A stretch of 13,449 nucleotides of DNA from Gemmatimonadota bacterium (GCA_013696835.1 JACCXV010000165.1:1-13449); one strand, 5' to 3'. Positions 1 to 9,424 are shown, counted from the first letter of the stretch. Notes: generated by a model not told the origin, from the sequence alone. A program made the numbers and translations.

Positions 1-502
1 CCTTGGCCCCTTCCGCGGCGGCCGGAGCGGGAGCCGGCGCCACCTGCGGCGCCTCCGCGACGGCTCCCCCTCGAGCTGCCTTGCCGCCGCGACCCTTGCG
101 ACCCTTGGCCGGAGGAGCGGCTGGCTCACTGGCGCCCGCAGCTTCCGCGCCCCCGGCGCCTCCCTCACCCTCATCGACTCCAGTCGACACGGCGGCCGCC
201 TCTGCGGCACCTCCACCACCCGCATCCCCGCCTCCCGCAGCACCTGCATCTCCGCTTCCTCCCGTACCCGCGCCCGCTTCGCTGCCGGCAGCGGGCTCGA
301 GCGAGGGGTCGTCCGAGCGGATCCCGGCCAGCGTGACGCCGTGAACGTCGTCGATGACCTGCCCCGTGACATGCTTGAGGCTGCGGCTCACCGCCAGACG
401 CGGCCGCTCCTGCGTGCCCGTCACCTTGCGCCGGATGCGCGCGTGGCGGCGGCGGCGCATCGCCTCTCGCCTGTTGACCTTCGTGCCGCCTGCCTGCTTC
501 AT
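1..502 (-). CDS. rplR: 50S ribosomal protein L18, 3' end cut by window edge, with long Ala/Gly-rich region
   Basis: L18 binds 5S rRNA in the central protuberance of the 50S subunit. The ATG is at 500-502, with a strong ribosome binding site (GGGGGAGG) about 7 bases upstream, 39 bases after the rplF stop. The frame is open to position 1, giving 167 codons with no stop. Residues 11-62 are recognisably L18: a basic N-terminus ([12 protein letters not shown]), then RPRLAV, then [13 protein letters not shown]. From about residue 69 the protein becomes an Ala/Gly/Glu/Asp-rich stretch. A small basic patch follows at 133-144 ([12 protein letters not shown]), then an Ala/Pro segment. Residues 69-167 contain no Leu, Ile, Met, aromatic, Cys, His or Asn. 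Normal L18 is about 120 aa in total and its C-terminal half (the GGxxYHGRV region) is not in the window. It could therefore resume beyond the edge (an insertion) or be missing (a replaced C-terminus). The L18 identity is clear; the role of the low-complexity part is unknown. Confidence 0.9.
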   Translation of the reverse strand, partial: MKQAGGTKVNRREAMRRRRHARIRRKVTGTQERPRLAVSRSLKHVTGQVIDDVHGVTLAGIRSDDPSLEPAAGSEAGAGTGGSGDAGAAGGGDAGGGGAAEAAAVSTGVDEGEGGAGGAEAAGASEPAAPPAKGRKGRGGKAARGGAVAEAPQVAPAPAPAAAEGAK

Positions 503-541
503 CGGGTGCCTCCCCCTCGATCCGTTGCGGCGCCTGGCGGG

Positions 542-1084
542 CTACTTGCCCGCGGTCTTGCCGGCCTTCCGGCGCACCTGCTCGCCGGCGTACTTGATGC
601 CCTTTCCCTTGTACGGCTCCGGCGGGCGGAACTTGCGGATGATCGCCGCCGTCTGGCCCACCGCCTCGCGATCCGTCCCCCGCACCTCGATGGCCGTGGG
701 GGACGGCGTCGCCACGTCCACCCCCGCGGGCGGCGTGTACTCGATGGGGTGCGAGTAGCCGAGCGTCAGGACCAGGCCGTTGCCGCGCTTCTCGGCCTTG
801 TAGCCCACGCCCACGATCTCGAGCCGGCGCGAGAACCCCTGGGTGACGCCCTCCACCATGTTTCGGATGAGCGAGCGCACGAGGCCGTGCAGGGCGCGCT
901 GCCCGGAGGCCCCCTCATCGGTGCGCTGGACGGCGACCGACCCGTTCTCCTGCACCACCCGGATGCCGGCCGGCACCTCGCGCTCGAGACTCCCGAGCGG
1001 ACCCTGCACGCGGATGCGGCTCCCCTCGATCCGCACCTCCACCTTGTCCGGGATCGGAACCGGGACCTTGCCTATGCGGGACAC
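542..1084 (-). CDS. rplF: 50S ribosomal protein L6
   Basis: L6 sits near the factor-binding site at the base of the L7/L12 stalk and supports GTPase factor binding. The protein is 180 aa, the usual length. It starts SRIGKVPVPIP after the initiator, as in other bacteria, and ends with the L6 signature PPEPYKGKGIKYAGEQVRRKAGK. I chose the GTG at 1082-1084 because it gives the conserved N-terminus and has an excellent binding site (AAAAGGAGGAG) about 7 bases upstream. The frame stays open upstream to 1189, but that part overlaps rpsH and does not look like L6. The stop is TAG. It lies 49 bases after the rpsH stop and 39 bases before rplR. Confidence 0.97.
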   Translation of the reverse strand: MSRIGKVPVPIPDKVEVRIEGSRIRVQGPLGSLEREVPAGIRVVQENGSVAVQRTDEGASGQRALHGLVRSLIRNMVEGVTQGFSRRLEIVGVGYKAEKRGNGLVLTLGYSHPIEYTPPAGVDVATPSPTAIEVRGTDREAVGQTAAIIRKFRPPEPYKGKGIKYAGEQVRRKAGKTAGK

Positions 1085-1133
1085 GCCGACTCCTCCTTTT
1101 GAGCACGGGATCGCATCCGGGCGTCGCTGCCCC

Positions 1134-1529
1134 TCACCACACCAGGGCGACGACTTCGCCGCCCACGCCCGCCTGTCGCGACTGGGCATCCGTGAGCATG
1201 CCCCGCGAAGTCGACACGATCGCCATGCCCATCCCGTTCTGCACCCGCGGCAGGCCCCCGGCGCCGCGGTAGACGCGCCGCCCGGGCGTGCTCACCCGCT
1301 GCAGCCCGCGGATCGTGGGCTCGTTCTCGGCGAAGTATTTGAGGTACACGCGCAGCTGCGACTGAACCCCCTCGCCGATCACCTTGTAGTTGGCGATGTA
1401 GTTGTTCTCCTGCAGCAGGCGCGCGATCTCGAGCTTCGGCCGGCTGACGGGCATGTCCACCTTCTTGTGCTTGGCGGTGCCGGCGTTCCGGATCCGGGTG
1501 AGCATGTCCGCTATGGGATCGGTGTGCAT
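1134..1529 (-). CDS. rpsH: 30S ribosomal protein S8
   Basis: S8 is a primary 16S rRNA-binding protein of the 30S platform; in E. coli it also represses spc operon translation. The protein is 131 aa, a normal length. It begins MHTDPIADMLTRIRNA, the canonical S8 N-terminus. The C-terminal rRNA-binding signature STSRGMLTDAQSRQAGVGGE matches the family pattern STSxGxxTDxxARxxxxGGE. The ATG at 1527-1529 has GGAGGAG about 8 bases upstream. It begins 16 bases after the rpsN stop. Confidence 0.98.
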   Translation of the reverse strand: MHTDPIADMLTRIRNAGTAKHKKVDMPVSRPKLEIARLLQENNYIANYKVIGEGVQSQLRVYLKYFAENEPTIRGLQRVSTPGRRVYRGAGGLPRVQNGMGMAIVSTSRGMLTDAQSRQAGVGGEVVALVW

Positions 1530-1545
1530 GCCTGGGCTCCTCCTC

Positions 1546-1731
1546 TTACCAGCTCGACTTGCGGACGCCCGGGATCATCCCCGACAGGGCGAGCTCGCGA
1601 AAGCAGATGCGGCATAGGCCGAAGTCGCGCAGGAACGCGCGCGAACGGCCGCACCTCTGACAGCGCGAGTTGAATTGAACCTTGAACTTGGGCTTCCGCT
1701 TCTGCTTCTCGATCAGGGCTTTCCGTGCCAT
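1546..1731 (-). CDS. rpsN: 30S ribosomal protein S14, short zinc-binding type
   Basis: S14 is a late-assembling protein of the 30S head. This is the 61-aa zinc (C+) form, not the ~100-aa zinc-free form of enterobacteria. Four cysteines, C24-x-x-C27 and C40-x-x-C43, form a zinc knuckle, and the C-terminus [11 protein letters not shown] is typical. The N-terminus [18 protein letters not shown] is the standard start. GGAG lies 4 bases before the ATG. The gene sits between rplE and rpsH as in most bacteria. Confidence 0.98.
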   Translation of the reverse strand: MARKALIEKQKRKPKFKVQFNSRCQRCGRSRAFLRDFGLCRICFRELALSGMIPGVRKSSW

Positions 1732-1761
1732 CGCGCTCCGTTGGGTTGATGGGGCTGCGGC

Positions 1762-2352
1762 TCAGGCCGCCGCCTGGTCCGCGTCCGCCTGGTCCGCCTC
1801 CGCCGTGGCCGTGCGGCGCCGGAAGGGCATGCCGAACTCGCGCAGCAACGCGAAGGCCTCGTCGTCCCGGCCGGCGGTCGTGACGAACGTGATGTCCATG
1901 CCGTGCACGCGCTCGACCTTGTCGTAGTCGATCTCGGGGAAGATGATCTGCTCCTTCACCCCGAGGGTGTAGTTGCCACGCCCGTCGAACGAGCGGCCGG
2001 GCACCCCGCGAAAGTCGCGAATGCGCGGGATCGCCACGTTCACGAGCCGATCCAGGAACTCGTACATGCGGCGTCCCCGCAGGGTCACGGAGCAGCCGAT
2101 TGGCACCCCCTCGCGCAGCTTGAAGTTCGAGATCGACTTCTTGGCGCGCCGGATCGCGGGCCGCTGACCGGTGATCGTCGCCAGCTCGGTCACCGCCGCG
2201 TCGAGCGCCTTCGGGTTGTCCACCGCCTCGCCCATGCCGCAGTTCACCACGATCTTCTCGAGGCGCGGAACGGCGTTCACGTTCGCGTAGTCGAACTCCT
2301 TGCGGAGCCGGTCGCGGATCGTCTGGTTGTACAGGTCGTGCAGTCTGGCCAT
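1762..2352 (-). CDS. rplE: 50S ribosomal protein L5
   Basis: L5 is a 5S rRNA-binding protein of the central protuberance that contacts P-site tRNA and bridges to S13. The protein is 196 aa. Family landmarks include the N-terminal [20 protein letters not shown], the central [22 protein letters not shown], and [22 protein letters not shown] near the C-terminus. Usual L5 is about 179-187 aa and ends close to the FGMPFRR seen here at residues 173-179. The last ~15 residues ([15 protein letters not shown]) are an Ala/Asp/Gln tail, partly built from a 13-bp direct repeat. The ATG at 2350-2352 has a GGAGG upstream, and the stop is TGA. Confidence 0.97.
   Translation of the reverse strand: MARLHDLYNQTIRDRLRKEFDYANVNAVPRLEKIVVNCGMGEAVDNPKALDAAVTELATITGQRPAIRRAKKSISNFKLREGVPIGCSVTLRGRRMYEFLDRLVNVAIPRIRDFRGVPGRSFDGRGNYTLGVKEQIIFPEIDYDKVERVHGMDITFVTTAGRDDEAFALLREFGMPFRRRTATAEADQADADQAAA
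1770..1797. repeat. 13-bp tandem direct repeat in the L5 tail
   Basis: CCGCCTGGTCCGC occurs at 1770-1782 and again at 1785-1797, a 15-bp period equal to five codons. It encodes the repeated Ala-Asp-Gln-Ala pattern at the L5 C-terminus. An in-frame short duplication is the simplest reading. Confidence 0.7.
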
Positions 2353-2386
2353 GTGCCGCCCGCCTCCGGGGTCCTGCGCTGGTTCG

Positions 2387-2710
2387 CTACTTCCCGCCGG
2401 ACGGCAGGACCTCGCCGCTCCGGCGCGCCACGCGATCGCGCGTGCCGTCCTCGTTCACGCGTGTGCCCACGCGCGTCGCGCGTCCGCCGCGCGGATCCAC
2501 CAGCATCACGTTGGACACGTGGAGCGCGGCCTCGCGCTCGACGATGCCGCCCTGGGGATTGGCCTGGCTCGGCCGGCTGTGCCGCCGAATGAAGTTCACG
2601 CCCTGCACCACCACGCGCTGCTTCTCGCGCACGACGCGCAGGACCTTGCCGCGCTTGCCGCGGTCCTCTCCCGAGATCACGACCACGTCGTCGCCCTTGC
2701 GCAGCTTCAT
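2387..2710 (-). CDS. rplX: 50S ribosomal protein L24
   Basis: L24 is an early 50S assembly initiator that binds the 5' end of 23S rRNA near the tunnel exit. The protein is 107 aa, a normal length. It starts [20 protein letters not shown], a KOW motif with the invariant Gly, and then carries the L24 signature [15 protein letters not shown] and [20 protein letters not shown]. The ATG at 2708-2710 has GGAGG 4 bases upstream. It lies 34 bases from each neighbour (rplN and rplE). Confidence 0.98.
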   Translation of the reverse strand: MKLRKGDDVVVISGEDRGKRGKVLRVVREKQRVVVQGVNFIRRHSRPSQANPQGGIVEREAALHVSNVMLVDPRGGRATRVGTRVNEDGTRDRVARRSGEVLPSGGK

Positions 2711-2744
2711 CGCACCTCCGCCGGCGCCGTGCCTCGCGGCCGCC

Positions 2745-3113
2745 TCACAGCACCTCCGGGGCCAGCGAGACGATCTTCATGAACCGCTTCTGGCGCAGCT
2801 CCCGCGCGACGGGGCCGAAGATGCGCGTCGCGCGCGGCTCGAACTGGTCGTTGATGATCACCGCGGCGTTCTCGTCGAAGCGGATGTACGAGCCGTCCTT
2901 GCGCCGCGTCTCCTTGGCCGTGCGCACCACGACTGCCTTGGCGACGTCGCCCTTCTTCACAGTCCCCGTGGGCAGCGCGTCCTTGACCGCGACCACGATC
3001 ACGTCGCCGAGGCCCGCGTAGCGCCGCTTGGTGCCGCCCAGGACGCGGATGCAGAGCGCCCGCTTGGCCCCCGAGTTGTCGGCGATCTTGAGCATCGTCT
3101 CCTGCTGGATCAT
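2745..3113 (-). CDS. rplN: 50S ribosomal protein L14
   Basis: L14 lies at the subunit interface, forms bridge B8 with 16S rRNA, and is the binding site of the silencing factor RsfS. The protein is 122 aa, exactly the common length. It begins [17 protein letters not shown] and contains the L14 family signature around residues 60-86. It ends [12 protein letters not shown]. The ATG overlaps the rpsQ stop in an ATGA (3110-3113), which suggests translational coupling. Confidence 0.99.
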   Translation of the reverse strand: MIQQETMLKIADNSGAKRALCIRVLGGTKRRYAGLGDVIVVAVKDALPTGTVKKGDVAKAVVVRTAKETRRKDGSYIRFDENAAVIINDQFEPRATRIFGPVARELRQKRFMKIVSLAPEVL

Positions 3114-3424
3114 TTCGCACGCTCCAGGACAGAGACCAGGCGCCAGCGCTTCTCGCGGCTGAGCGGCCGCGTCTCCATGACCTCCACCCGATCCCCGATG
3201 CGGCAGGTGTTCTCCGCGTCGTGCGCCTTGATGCGGGTCGTGCGCCGCAGGCGCTTCTTGTAGAGCGGGTGCTCCACCGTCGTCTGCAGCGAGACGACGA
3301 TCGTCTTGTCCATGCGGTCGCTCACGACCATGCCCTGACGCACCTTCCGCGCGCGGCGCGGGGGCGTGCCCTCGGCGGTCTCCGGACGGTCGGCGGACTC
3401 CAGCCCGGCCTCGGATCTATCCAT
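3110..3424 (-). CDS. rpsQ: 30S ribosomal protein S17 with N-terminal extension
   Basis: S17 is a primary 16S rRNA-binding protein with an OB fold. The protein is 104 aa; the family is usually 80-90 aa. The core starts near residue 25 ([19 protein letters not shown]) and includes [20 protein letters not shown] and the C-terminal [21 protein letters not shown]. The first ~24 residues are an acidic, Pro/Ala/Arg-containing extension ([19 protein letters not shown]). I chose the ATG at 3422-3424, overlapping the rpmC stop by 8 bases, because a GAGGGAG lies about 10 bases upstream. The only downstream ATG near the core (residue 32) would remove part of the first strand. A start inside the extension at a non-ATG codon cannot be excluded. 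Confidence 0.94.
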   Translation of the reverse strand: MDRSEAGLESADRPETAEGTPPRRARKVRQGMVVSDRMDKTIVVSLQTTVEHPLYKKRLRRTTRIKAHDAENTCRIGDRVEVMETRPLSREKRWRLVSVLERAK

Positions 3425-3611
3425 TCGACTCGCGCTCCCTCAGGATCGTCCTGCAGCGAGCCAGGTCCCGCCGCAGCTTGCGAATGATGATCGGACTCTC
3501 CAGCTGGTGGGTCACGTTCTGGAGGCGAAGCTTGAACAGCTCCTCCTCCAGGTCGCGAACCGTCTGGCTCAGCCCCTCCAAGTCCATGTCTCGCAGCTCG
3601 GCGGCCTTCAT
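3417..3611 (-). CDS. rpmC: 50S ribosomal protein L29
   Basis: L29 is a small helical protein at the 50S tunnel exit, next to L23, in the docking area for signal recognition particle and trigger factor. The protein is 64 aa, a normal length. It begins [14 protein letters not shown] and contains the L29 pattern [18 protein letters not shown] followed by [18 protein letters not shown]. The ATG overlaps the rplP stop by 4 bases (ATGA, 3608-3611), and the TAG stop overlaps the rpsQ start. Confidence 0.97.
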   Translation of the reverse strand: MKAAELRDMDLEGLSQTVRDLEEELFKLRLQNVTHQLESPIIIRKLRRDLARCRTILRERESNG

Positions 3612-4027
3612 GCTTCCGTCCCCCCCCGGGTCAGGAAGCGGGTCTGGATCGGGAGCTTGGACGCGGCCAGCTTCAGCGCCTCGCGCGCGATCTTCTCGGG
3701 AACGCCCTCGAGCTCGAAGAGGATCCGCCCCGGCTTCACGACGGCAACCCAGTACTCCGGGTTCCCCTTGCCCTTGCCCATCCTCGTCTCGGCCGGCTTC
3801 ACCGTCACCGGCTTGTCGGGGAAGATCCGGATCCAGACCTTGCCGCTACGCTTGATGTGCCGCGTGAGCGCGACGCGTGCGGCCTCGATCTGGCGGTTCG
3901 TGATCCAGGCTGGCTCGAGCGCCTGCAGCGCGAACTCGCCGAAGCTCACCTCGCTGCCGCGCTGGGCGGCCCCCGTCATGCGCCCGCGCTGCTGCTTGCG
4001 ATACTTGACCCGCTTCGGCAGCAGCAT
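3608..4027 (-). CDS. rplP: 50S ribosomal protein L16
   Basis: L16 is a late 50S assembly protein that contacts A-site tRNA and organises 23S helices near the peptidyl transferase centre. The protein is 139 aa, within the usual 137-140. It starts [17 protein letters not shown], the canonical N-terminus. It also carries [22 protein letters not shown], then [16 protein letters not shown]. It begins 3 bases after the rpsC stop with only a weak binding site, so translation is probably coupled to rpsC. Confidence 0.99.
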   Translation of the reverse strand: MLLPKRVKYRKQQRGRMTGAAQRGSEVSFGEFALQALEPAWITNRQIEAARVALTRHIKRSGKVWIRIFPDKPVTVKPAETRMGKGKGNPEYWVAVVKPGRILFELEGVPEKIAREALKLAASKLPIQTRFLTRGGTEA

Positions 4028-4030
4028 CCG

Positions 4031-4714
4031 CTAGCCCCGGCCGTCCCCGATGCCGCCGGCCGTGGCGAACGTGCGCGGCGCCTGGTCGATCACCTCGCCC
4101 TTGAAGATCCAGACCTTCACGCCCACGGTGCCGTACGTCGTCTTCGCGGTGCTGCGGGCGAAGTCGATGTCCGCGCGGATCGTGTGCAGCGGCACGCGGC
4201 CCTCGTGGTACTGCTCCGAGCGCGCGATCTCGGCCCCTCCCAGGCGGCCGTTGCACCCGATCTTGATCCCCTCGGCGCCCATGCGCATGGTGGAGGTGAC
4301 GGCCTTCTTCATCGCCCGCCGCGAGCTGATCCGCTGACCGAGCTGGAAGGCGATGTTGTCGGCGACCAGCTGCGCGTCGAGCTCCGGGCGCTTCACCTCC
4401 TCGACCTTGATCGAGATCTCGTCCTCCGACAGCCTGGCGAGCTCGTCCCGGAGCTTGTCCACCTCGGCTCCCTTGCGCCCGATCACGACCCCCGGGCGCG
4501 CGGTATGGATGATGACGGTCACGCTCTTCGGCTTGCGTTCGATCTCCACGCGGGAGATCGCCGCGTGGCTCAGGCGGCTGCGCAGATAGTCCCGGATGCG
4601 CTCGTCCTCCTTGAGCAGCTGCGGCATCGTCGTCCCGCGCTGCGGGTACCAGCGCGACTGCCAGTTCTTGACGACGCCCAGGCGAAAGCCGATCGGATGT
4701 GTCTTCTGTCCCAC
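4031..4714 (-). CDS. rpsC: 30S ribosomal protein S3
   Basis: S3 lies at the mRNA entry tunnel of the 30S head and, with S4 and S5, contributes to mRNA helicase activity. The protein is 227 aa. It starts [12 protein letters not shown] after the initiator. A type II KH domain has its GxxG loop at residues 79-82 (GRKG). The C-terminal domain carries the family signature [20 protein letters not shown] (about 157-175), followed by [10 protein letters not shown]. The start is a GTG at 4712-4714, preceded by AAAGGCAGGAGAC. The 85-base spacer behind rplV is longer than most in this operon and contains two GC-rich inverted repeats. Confidence 0.98.
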   Translation of the reverse strand: MGQKTHPIGFRLGVVKNWQSRWYPQRGTTMPQLLKEDERIRDYLRSRLSHAAISRVEIERKPKSVTVIIHTARPGVVIGRKGAEVDKLRDELARLSEDEISIKVEEVKRPELDAQLVADNIAFQLGQRISSRRAMKKAVTSTMRMGAEGIKIGCNGRLGGAEIARSEQYHEGRVPLHTIRADIDFARSTAKTTYGTVGVKVWIFKGEVIDQAPRTFATAGGIGDGRG

Positions 4715-4742
4715 GTCTCCTGCCTTTCGTTCGGGGAACGTC

Positions 4743-4778
4743 CCGGGCGCGCCCGGACCGCCACCGGGGAGACCCCGG
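4743..4778 (-). other. Two GC-rich inverted repeats in the rplV-rpsC spacer
   Basis: CCGGGCGCGCCCGG at 4743-4756 is a perfect 14-bp palindrome. CCGGGG-AGA-CCCCGG at 4764-4778 is a perfect 6-bp stem with a 3-base loop. Both lie in the 85-base gap upstream of rpsC. No T-run follows either on the minus strand, so they do not look like intrinsic terminators. They may be mRNA hairpins affecting processing or rpsC translation, or chance in very GC-rich DNA. Confidence 0.45.
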
Positions 4779-4799
4779 CTATCTCCATGAAGTGCCGGG

Positions 4800-5150
4800 C
4801 TAGTCCTCGTCCGGCAGCCCGACCACCACGGTCACATGGTTGCTCTGCTTGCGGATGCGGAACGCCCGGCCCATCGCCCGCGGCCGGATGCGCTTCAGCC
4901 GGGGCCCCTCGTCCACGTGGATCCGCTTGACGACCAGATCCTCCACGCCGATCCGGCGGCTCTCGTCCAGGTCCAGCACGTTGTGCACGGCCGAGCGCAG
5001 CGTCTCGCGAATCGAGCGCACCGCCGCCTTGGGCGTGAAGTCCAGGATCGCGTAGGCCTCCTCGACGGGCTTCCCGCGGATCAGCTCCGCCACCTGCCGC
5101 GCGCGGCGCGGCGAGCCGCGCACGAAACGCGCGATGGCCCGGCCCTCCAT
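4800..5150 (-). CDS. rplV: 50S ribosomal protein L22
   Basis: L22 has a globular domain on the 50S surface and a long beta-hairpin lining the peptide exit tunnel near the macrolide site. The protein is 116 aa, typical of 110-120. Landmarks are [35 protein letters not shown], and the hairpin segment [20 protein letters not shown]. The ATG shares one base with the rpsS stop (TGATG at 5148-5152). GGAGG lies 3 bases before it, inside rpsS. Confidence 0.98.
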   Translation of the reverse strand: MEGRAIARFVRGSPRRARQVAELIRGKPVEEAYAILDFTPKAAVRSIRETLRSAVHNVLDLDESRRIGVEDLVVKRIHVDEGPRLKRIRPRAMGRAFRIRKQSNHVTVVVGLPDED

Positions 5151-5449
5151 CAGCCTCCACCACCGGGCAGGGACGCCTTCTTGTCCGCCAGCTTGCCGCC
5201 GTGGCTGCGGAAGAGCCGCGTGGGGGAGAACTCGCCCAGCTTGTGACCGACCATGTTCTCCGTCAGGTACACGGGGATGAACTTGTTACCGTTGTGCACC
5301 GCGACCGTGTGCCCCACGAACTCGGGGATGATGGTCGCCGCCCGCGCCCACGTCTTGATGACCCGCTTCTCTCCGCGCCGGTTCATGTCCTCGATCTTGC
5401 GACGCAGGTGGTCGGGAACGTGCGGGCCCTTCTTGATCGACCGTGTCAT
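5150..5449 (-). CDS. rpsS: 30S ribosomal protein S19
   Basis: S19 forms a complex with S13 in the 30S head and bridges to the 50S subunit near the A site. The protein is 99 aa. It starts [15 protein letters not shown], the conserved S19 N-terminus, and includes [20 protein letters not shown] and the signature [19 protein letters not shown]. The ATG at 5447-5449 overlaps the rplB TGA by 4 bases. The frame is open upstream, but those residues are translated from rplB DNA in another frame and are not S19. The C-terminal end is slightly longer than usual ([10 protein letters not shown]). Confidence 0.98.
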   Translation of the reverse strand: MTRSIKKGPHVPDHLRRKIEDMNRRGEKRVIKTWARAATIIPEFVGHTVAVHNGNKFIPVYLTENMVGHKLGEFSPTRLFRSHGGKLADKKASLPGGGG

Positions 5450-6276
5450 TTGGAACCTCGGCGGCGCACGATGTACTTGGACGTGGTCTTGCGCTTCTTG
5501 CGAGTCTTGTAGCCCTTGGTCGGCTTCCCCCATGGCGTCACGGGATGGCGGCCGCCGGAGGACTTGCCTTCGCCACCGCCCAGCGGGTGATCCACGGGGT
5601 TCATGGCCACGCCGCGCACCGAGGGGCGGACGCCCAGCCAGCGCGACTTCCCGGCCTTGCCGATGCGCACCTTCTCGTGGTCGAGGTTTCCCACCTGGCC
5701 GATCGTGGCCTGGCTCCCCACGGGTACGAGGCGCGTCTCGCCCGAGGGCAGGCGCAGGGTGGCGAACGCCCCCTCGCGTGCCATCAGCTGCACGCCCGAC
5801 CCCGCGCTGCGGGCGATCTTGCCGCCGCGGCCCGGCTGGAGCTCCACGTTGTGCACGGTAGTGCCCATCGGAACGTCGGAAAGCGGCATCGCGTTCCCCG
5901 TGCGGATGTCGCTGCCAGGCCCGGAGACGATGTCCTGCCCGACCTGCAGGCCGTCCGGAGCCAGGATGTAGCGCTTCTCCCCGTCGCGATAATGGATGAG
6001 GGCGATCCGCGCCGAGCGGTTCGGGTCGTACTCGAGCGCCGCCACCCGGCCCGGGATCCCCGCCTTGTCGCGCTTGAAGTCGATGCGGCGGTACTGGCGC
6101 TTGTGGCCGCCGCCCTGGTGCCGGACCGTCACGTGCCCGTGGTTGTTGCGGCCGGCGCGCTGCCGCATGGGCTCGAGCAGCGAGCGCTCCGGCTCCTTCG
6201 GCGTGAGCTCGTCGAACGTGAGCACCGATCGGTGCCGCGACGCGGCGGTCACCGGCTTGAACTTCTTCACGGCCAT
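5446..6276 (-). CDS. rplB: 50S ribosomal protein L2
   Basis: L2 is one of the most conserved ribosomal proteins; it is needed for subunit association and peptidyl transferase function. The protein is 276 aa, the normal length. It begins [18 protein letters not shown] and contains [17 protein letters not shown]. The hallmark segment [20 protein letters not shown] includes His230, equivalent to the conserved E. coli His229. The end [18 protein letters not shown] is typical. It starts 9 bases after the rplW stop with a weak GGCGGGCGAG leader and overlaps rpsS by 4 bases. Confidence 0.99.
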   Translation of the reverse strand: MAVKKFKPVTAASRHRSVLTFDELTPKEPERSLLEPMRQRAGRNNHGHVTVRHQGGGHKRQYRRIDFKRDKAGIPGRVAALEYDPNRSARIALIHYRDGEKRYILAPDGLQVGQDIVSGPGSDIRTGNAMPLSDVPMGTTVHNVELQPGRGGKIARSAGSGVQLMAREGAFATLRLPSGETRLVPVGSQATIGQVGNLDHEKVRIGKAGKSRWLGVRPSVRGVAMNPVDHPLGGGEGKSSGGRHPVTPWGKPTKGYKTRKKRKTTSKYIVRRRGSK

Positions 6277-6285
6277 CTCGCCCGC

Positions 6286-6576
6286 CTACACGTTGTCGTA
6301 GATCTGGATCTCGTCACCCTCCTTCAGGGTGACCACGGCCTTCTTCCAGTCGGGGCGCCGGCCGCTGAAGCGGCCCATGCGCTTCACCTTCCCCATCGCC
6401 CGCATCGTGCGCACCTGCAGGACGGTCACCCCGAACAGCCGCTGTACGGCGGCCGCGATCTCGGGCTTCGTGGCGTCCCGGTCCACCTCGAAGCTGTACT
6501 GGTTCGCGGCGCCCTGCTGACCGGACGACTTCTCGGTCGTGATCGGCCGGCGGAGGATGCGATGCAGGCGCTCCAC
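6286..6576 (-). CDS. rplW: 50S ribosomal protein L23
   Basis: L23 sits at the tunnel exit and is the main docking site for trigger factor and signal recognition particle. The protein is 96 aa, normal for bacteria. The RRPITTEKS motif near the N-terminus and [20 protein letters not shown], then [19 protein letters not shown], are L23 signatures. The start is a GTG at 6574-6576, one base after the rplD stop, with GGAG 4 bases upstream. It is very likely coupled to rplD. Confidence 0.97.
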   Translation of the reverse strand: MERLHRILRRPITTEKSSGQQGAANQYSFEVDRDATKPEIAAAVQRLFGVTVLQVRTMRAMGKVKRMGRFSGRRPDWKKAVVTLKEGDEIQIYDNV

Positions 6577-6577
6577 G

Positions 6578-7225
6578 CTACTCCGTCTCCGCGCCCGCGC
6601 CGGAGGCGAGCCAGCCGAGTCCTCCCTCGAGGGCCGCGGTCTCGATCAGGACCACCGACGCGCGAATCACCTCGTACGCCGTCACGTCCTTCAGCTGCTT
6701 CAGCGTGAGGCGCTCGATGTTGCGCCCCGAGAGGTGGAGGTTCTCGTCGTACCCGGCCGTGAGCAGGAGCACCGCGCGTCCGTCAGTGATCGAGCCGAGC
6801 GCGCGCGCGAGTCGCGCGGTGCGCGGGCGGTCGAACGGGTCCAGCGTGACGGCGAAGAGCGCGTCTTCGTCGAGCTTCTGGCGCAGCGCCGAGCGCAGCG
6901 CCAGACGACGCAGGCCGCGAGGAACCTTCTGGCGGTGGTCGCGCGGATGCGGCCCGAACGTGATGCCGCCGCCGGTCCAGATCGGCGACTTCCGCGTGCC
7001 GGCGCGCGCGCGTCCCGTTCCCTTCTGGCGCCACGGCTTCGCCGTCGACCCGGACACCATGCCCCGCGTCAGCGTGGCCGCCGTGCCCTGCCGCTGGTTG
7101 GCCTCGTAGGCGCGCACCGCCTGATAGAGCGCCCCGCGGCTCACGCGCTCGGCGAACCACTCGTCCGGCAGCGTCACGGGTGCGCCCTGCGCGCCGCTGA
7201 GATCGTAGCCCGGGACCTGCGGCAT
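6578..7225 (-). CDS. rplD: 50S ribosomal protein L4
   Basis: L4 is an early 50S assembly protein whose extended loop reaches the exit tunnel; in E. coli it autoregulates the S10 operon. The protein is 215 aa, slightly longer than the usual ~205. The loop motif RQKGTGRARAGTRKSPIWTG and the following GGGITFGPHPRDHRQKVPR are diagnostic. LTAYEVIRA-like sequence (VTAYEVIRASVVLIE) closes the fold. A short, low-complexity C-terminus follows. The ATG lies one base after the rplC stop, with GGAGG 6 bases upstream inside rplC. Confidence 0.98.
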   Translation of the reverse strand: MPQVPGYDLSGAQGAPVTLPDEWFAERVSRGALYQAVRAYEANQRQGTAATLTRGMVSGSTAKPWRQKGTGRARAGTRKSPIWTGGGITFGPHPRDHRQKVPRGLRRLALRSALRQKLDEDALFAVTLDPFDRPRTARLARALGSITDGRAVLLLTAGYDENLHLSGRNIERLTLKQLKDVTAYEVIRASVVLIETAALEGGLGWLASGAGAETE

Positions 7226-7226
7226 G

Positions 7227-7880
7227 TCAGCCCTCCGCGCGCCGGCGGGCCGGCGCCAGCGTGACCTTGACCAGCTTGTTGCGCGAGCCCGGCACCGCGC
7301 CCTTCAGGTACAGCAGGTCGCGCTCCCCGTCCACGCGCACAACCGTCAGGTTTCGCATCGTGCTGCGCTCGTCGCCGTAGTGCCCGGGAAAGCGCTTGTT
7401 CTTCCAGACCTTGGAAGGGTCCGCCGAGGAGCCGCTCGAGCCCGGGATGCGGTGCGTGTTCTTCGTGCCGTGGGTGTCCGAGAAGCCGTGGAAGCCGTGC
7501 CGCTTCATGGCGCCGGCGAACCCGCGCCCCTTGCTGCGGCCCTCCACGTCCACGGTGGCGCCCGGCTGGAACACGTCGGCCGGCGCGATCCTCTGGCCCG
7601 GCTGGAACCGGCCAGCCTCGTCCTCTTCCACGCGAAACTCCACCAGCGTGCGCAACGCGGGGAGGCCGTTCTTCTTGAGGTGCCCCAGACGCGCCTTCGT
7701 CAGGCGCTTCTCCAGCGTCTCGCCGAAGCCGACCTGCAACGCGGTGTACCGCTCGCCCTCGCGCGTGCGGACCGCCGTGACCCAGCACGGGCCGGCCTGC
7801 ACCACGGTGACGGGCACAAGGTTGCCGCGGTCGTCGAAGACCTGGGTCATCCCGAGCTTCTTTCCGAGCAGGCCGATCAT
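7227..7880 (-). CDS. rplC: 50S ribosomal protein L3
   Basis: L3 starts 50S assembly at the 3' end of 23S rRNA and reaches into the peptidyl transferase centre. The protein is 217 aa. It begins [19 protein letters not shown], which is diagnostic. The central [17 protein letters not shown] and [20 protein letters not shown] segments form the loop region. Normal L3 often has GSIG here; this protein has GSSGSS, a lineage-type variation. The ATG has GGGAGGGAA about 11 bases upstream and follows rpsJ by 40 bases. Confidence 0.98.
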   Translation of the reverse strand: MIGLLGKKLGMTQVFDDRGNLVPVTVVQAGPCWVTAVRTREGERYTALQVGFGETLEKRLTKARLGHLKKNGLPALRTLVEFRVEEDEAGRFQPGQRIAPADVFQPGATVDVEGRSKGRGFAGAMKRHGFHGFSDTHGTKNTHRIPGSSGSSADPSKVWKNKRFPGHYGDERSTMRNLTVVRVDGERDLLYLKGAVPGSRNKLVKVTLAPARRRAEG

Positions 7881-7920
7881 GGCGTCCGAGCGTTCCCTCC
7901 CGTTCCGAGAGCCCCGCGGC

Positions 7921-8226
7921 TCATACCTTGATCTCGACGTCGACGCCCGCGGGCAGATCGAGCTTCATCAGCGCGTCCACCGTCTGGGGCTTGGCCTCGA
8001 GGATGTCGATCAGCCGCTTGTGCGTCGCGATCTCGAACTGCTCGCGGGACTTCTTGTCGATGTGCGGCGAGCGCAGCACCGTGTACTTCTTCTTGCGGGT
8101 CGGCAGCGGCACGGGGCCTGCGACCACCGCCCCCGTCTTCTGCGCCGTGCGCACGATGTCCTGCGTGGACTGGTCGATCACCGCGTGATCGAAGGCCTTC
8201 AGCCGAATGCGGATCCGGTTAGCCAT
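7921..8226 (-). CDS. rpsJ: 30S ribosomal protein S10
   Basis: S10 is a 30S head protein that also serves as NusE in transcription antitermination, coupling the ribosome to RNA polymerase through NusG. The protein is 101 aa, normal. Landmarks are [36 protein letters not shown], and the C-terminal [20 protein letters not shown]. It starts 4 bases after the tuf stop with no clear Shine-Dalgarno sequence (GAAATAGCGCG leader), so initiation probably depends on ribosomes finishing tuf. This is the first gene of the classical S10 block; no separate S10 promoter is visible. Confidence 0.99.
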   Translation of the reverse strand: MANRIRIRLKAFDHAVIDQSTQDIVRTAQKTGAVVAGPVPLPTRKKKYTVLRSPHIDKKSREQFEIATHKRLIDILEAKPQTVDALMKLDLPAGVDVEIKV

Positions 8227-8230
8227 CGCG

Positions 8231-9424
<1,194 letters not shown>

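Noticed and set aside
3..344. A Pro/Ala/Ser-rich open frame on the plus strand
   Set aside because: It is the complement of the Ala/Gly-rich part of L18. The minus-strand frame continues L18 without a break and has the ribosome binding site.
1085..1189. An upstream extension of L6 into rpsH
   Set aside because: It overlaps rpsH, does not resemble L6, and the GTG at 1084 has an excellent Shine-Dalgarno sequence and the conserved L6 N-terminus.
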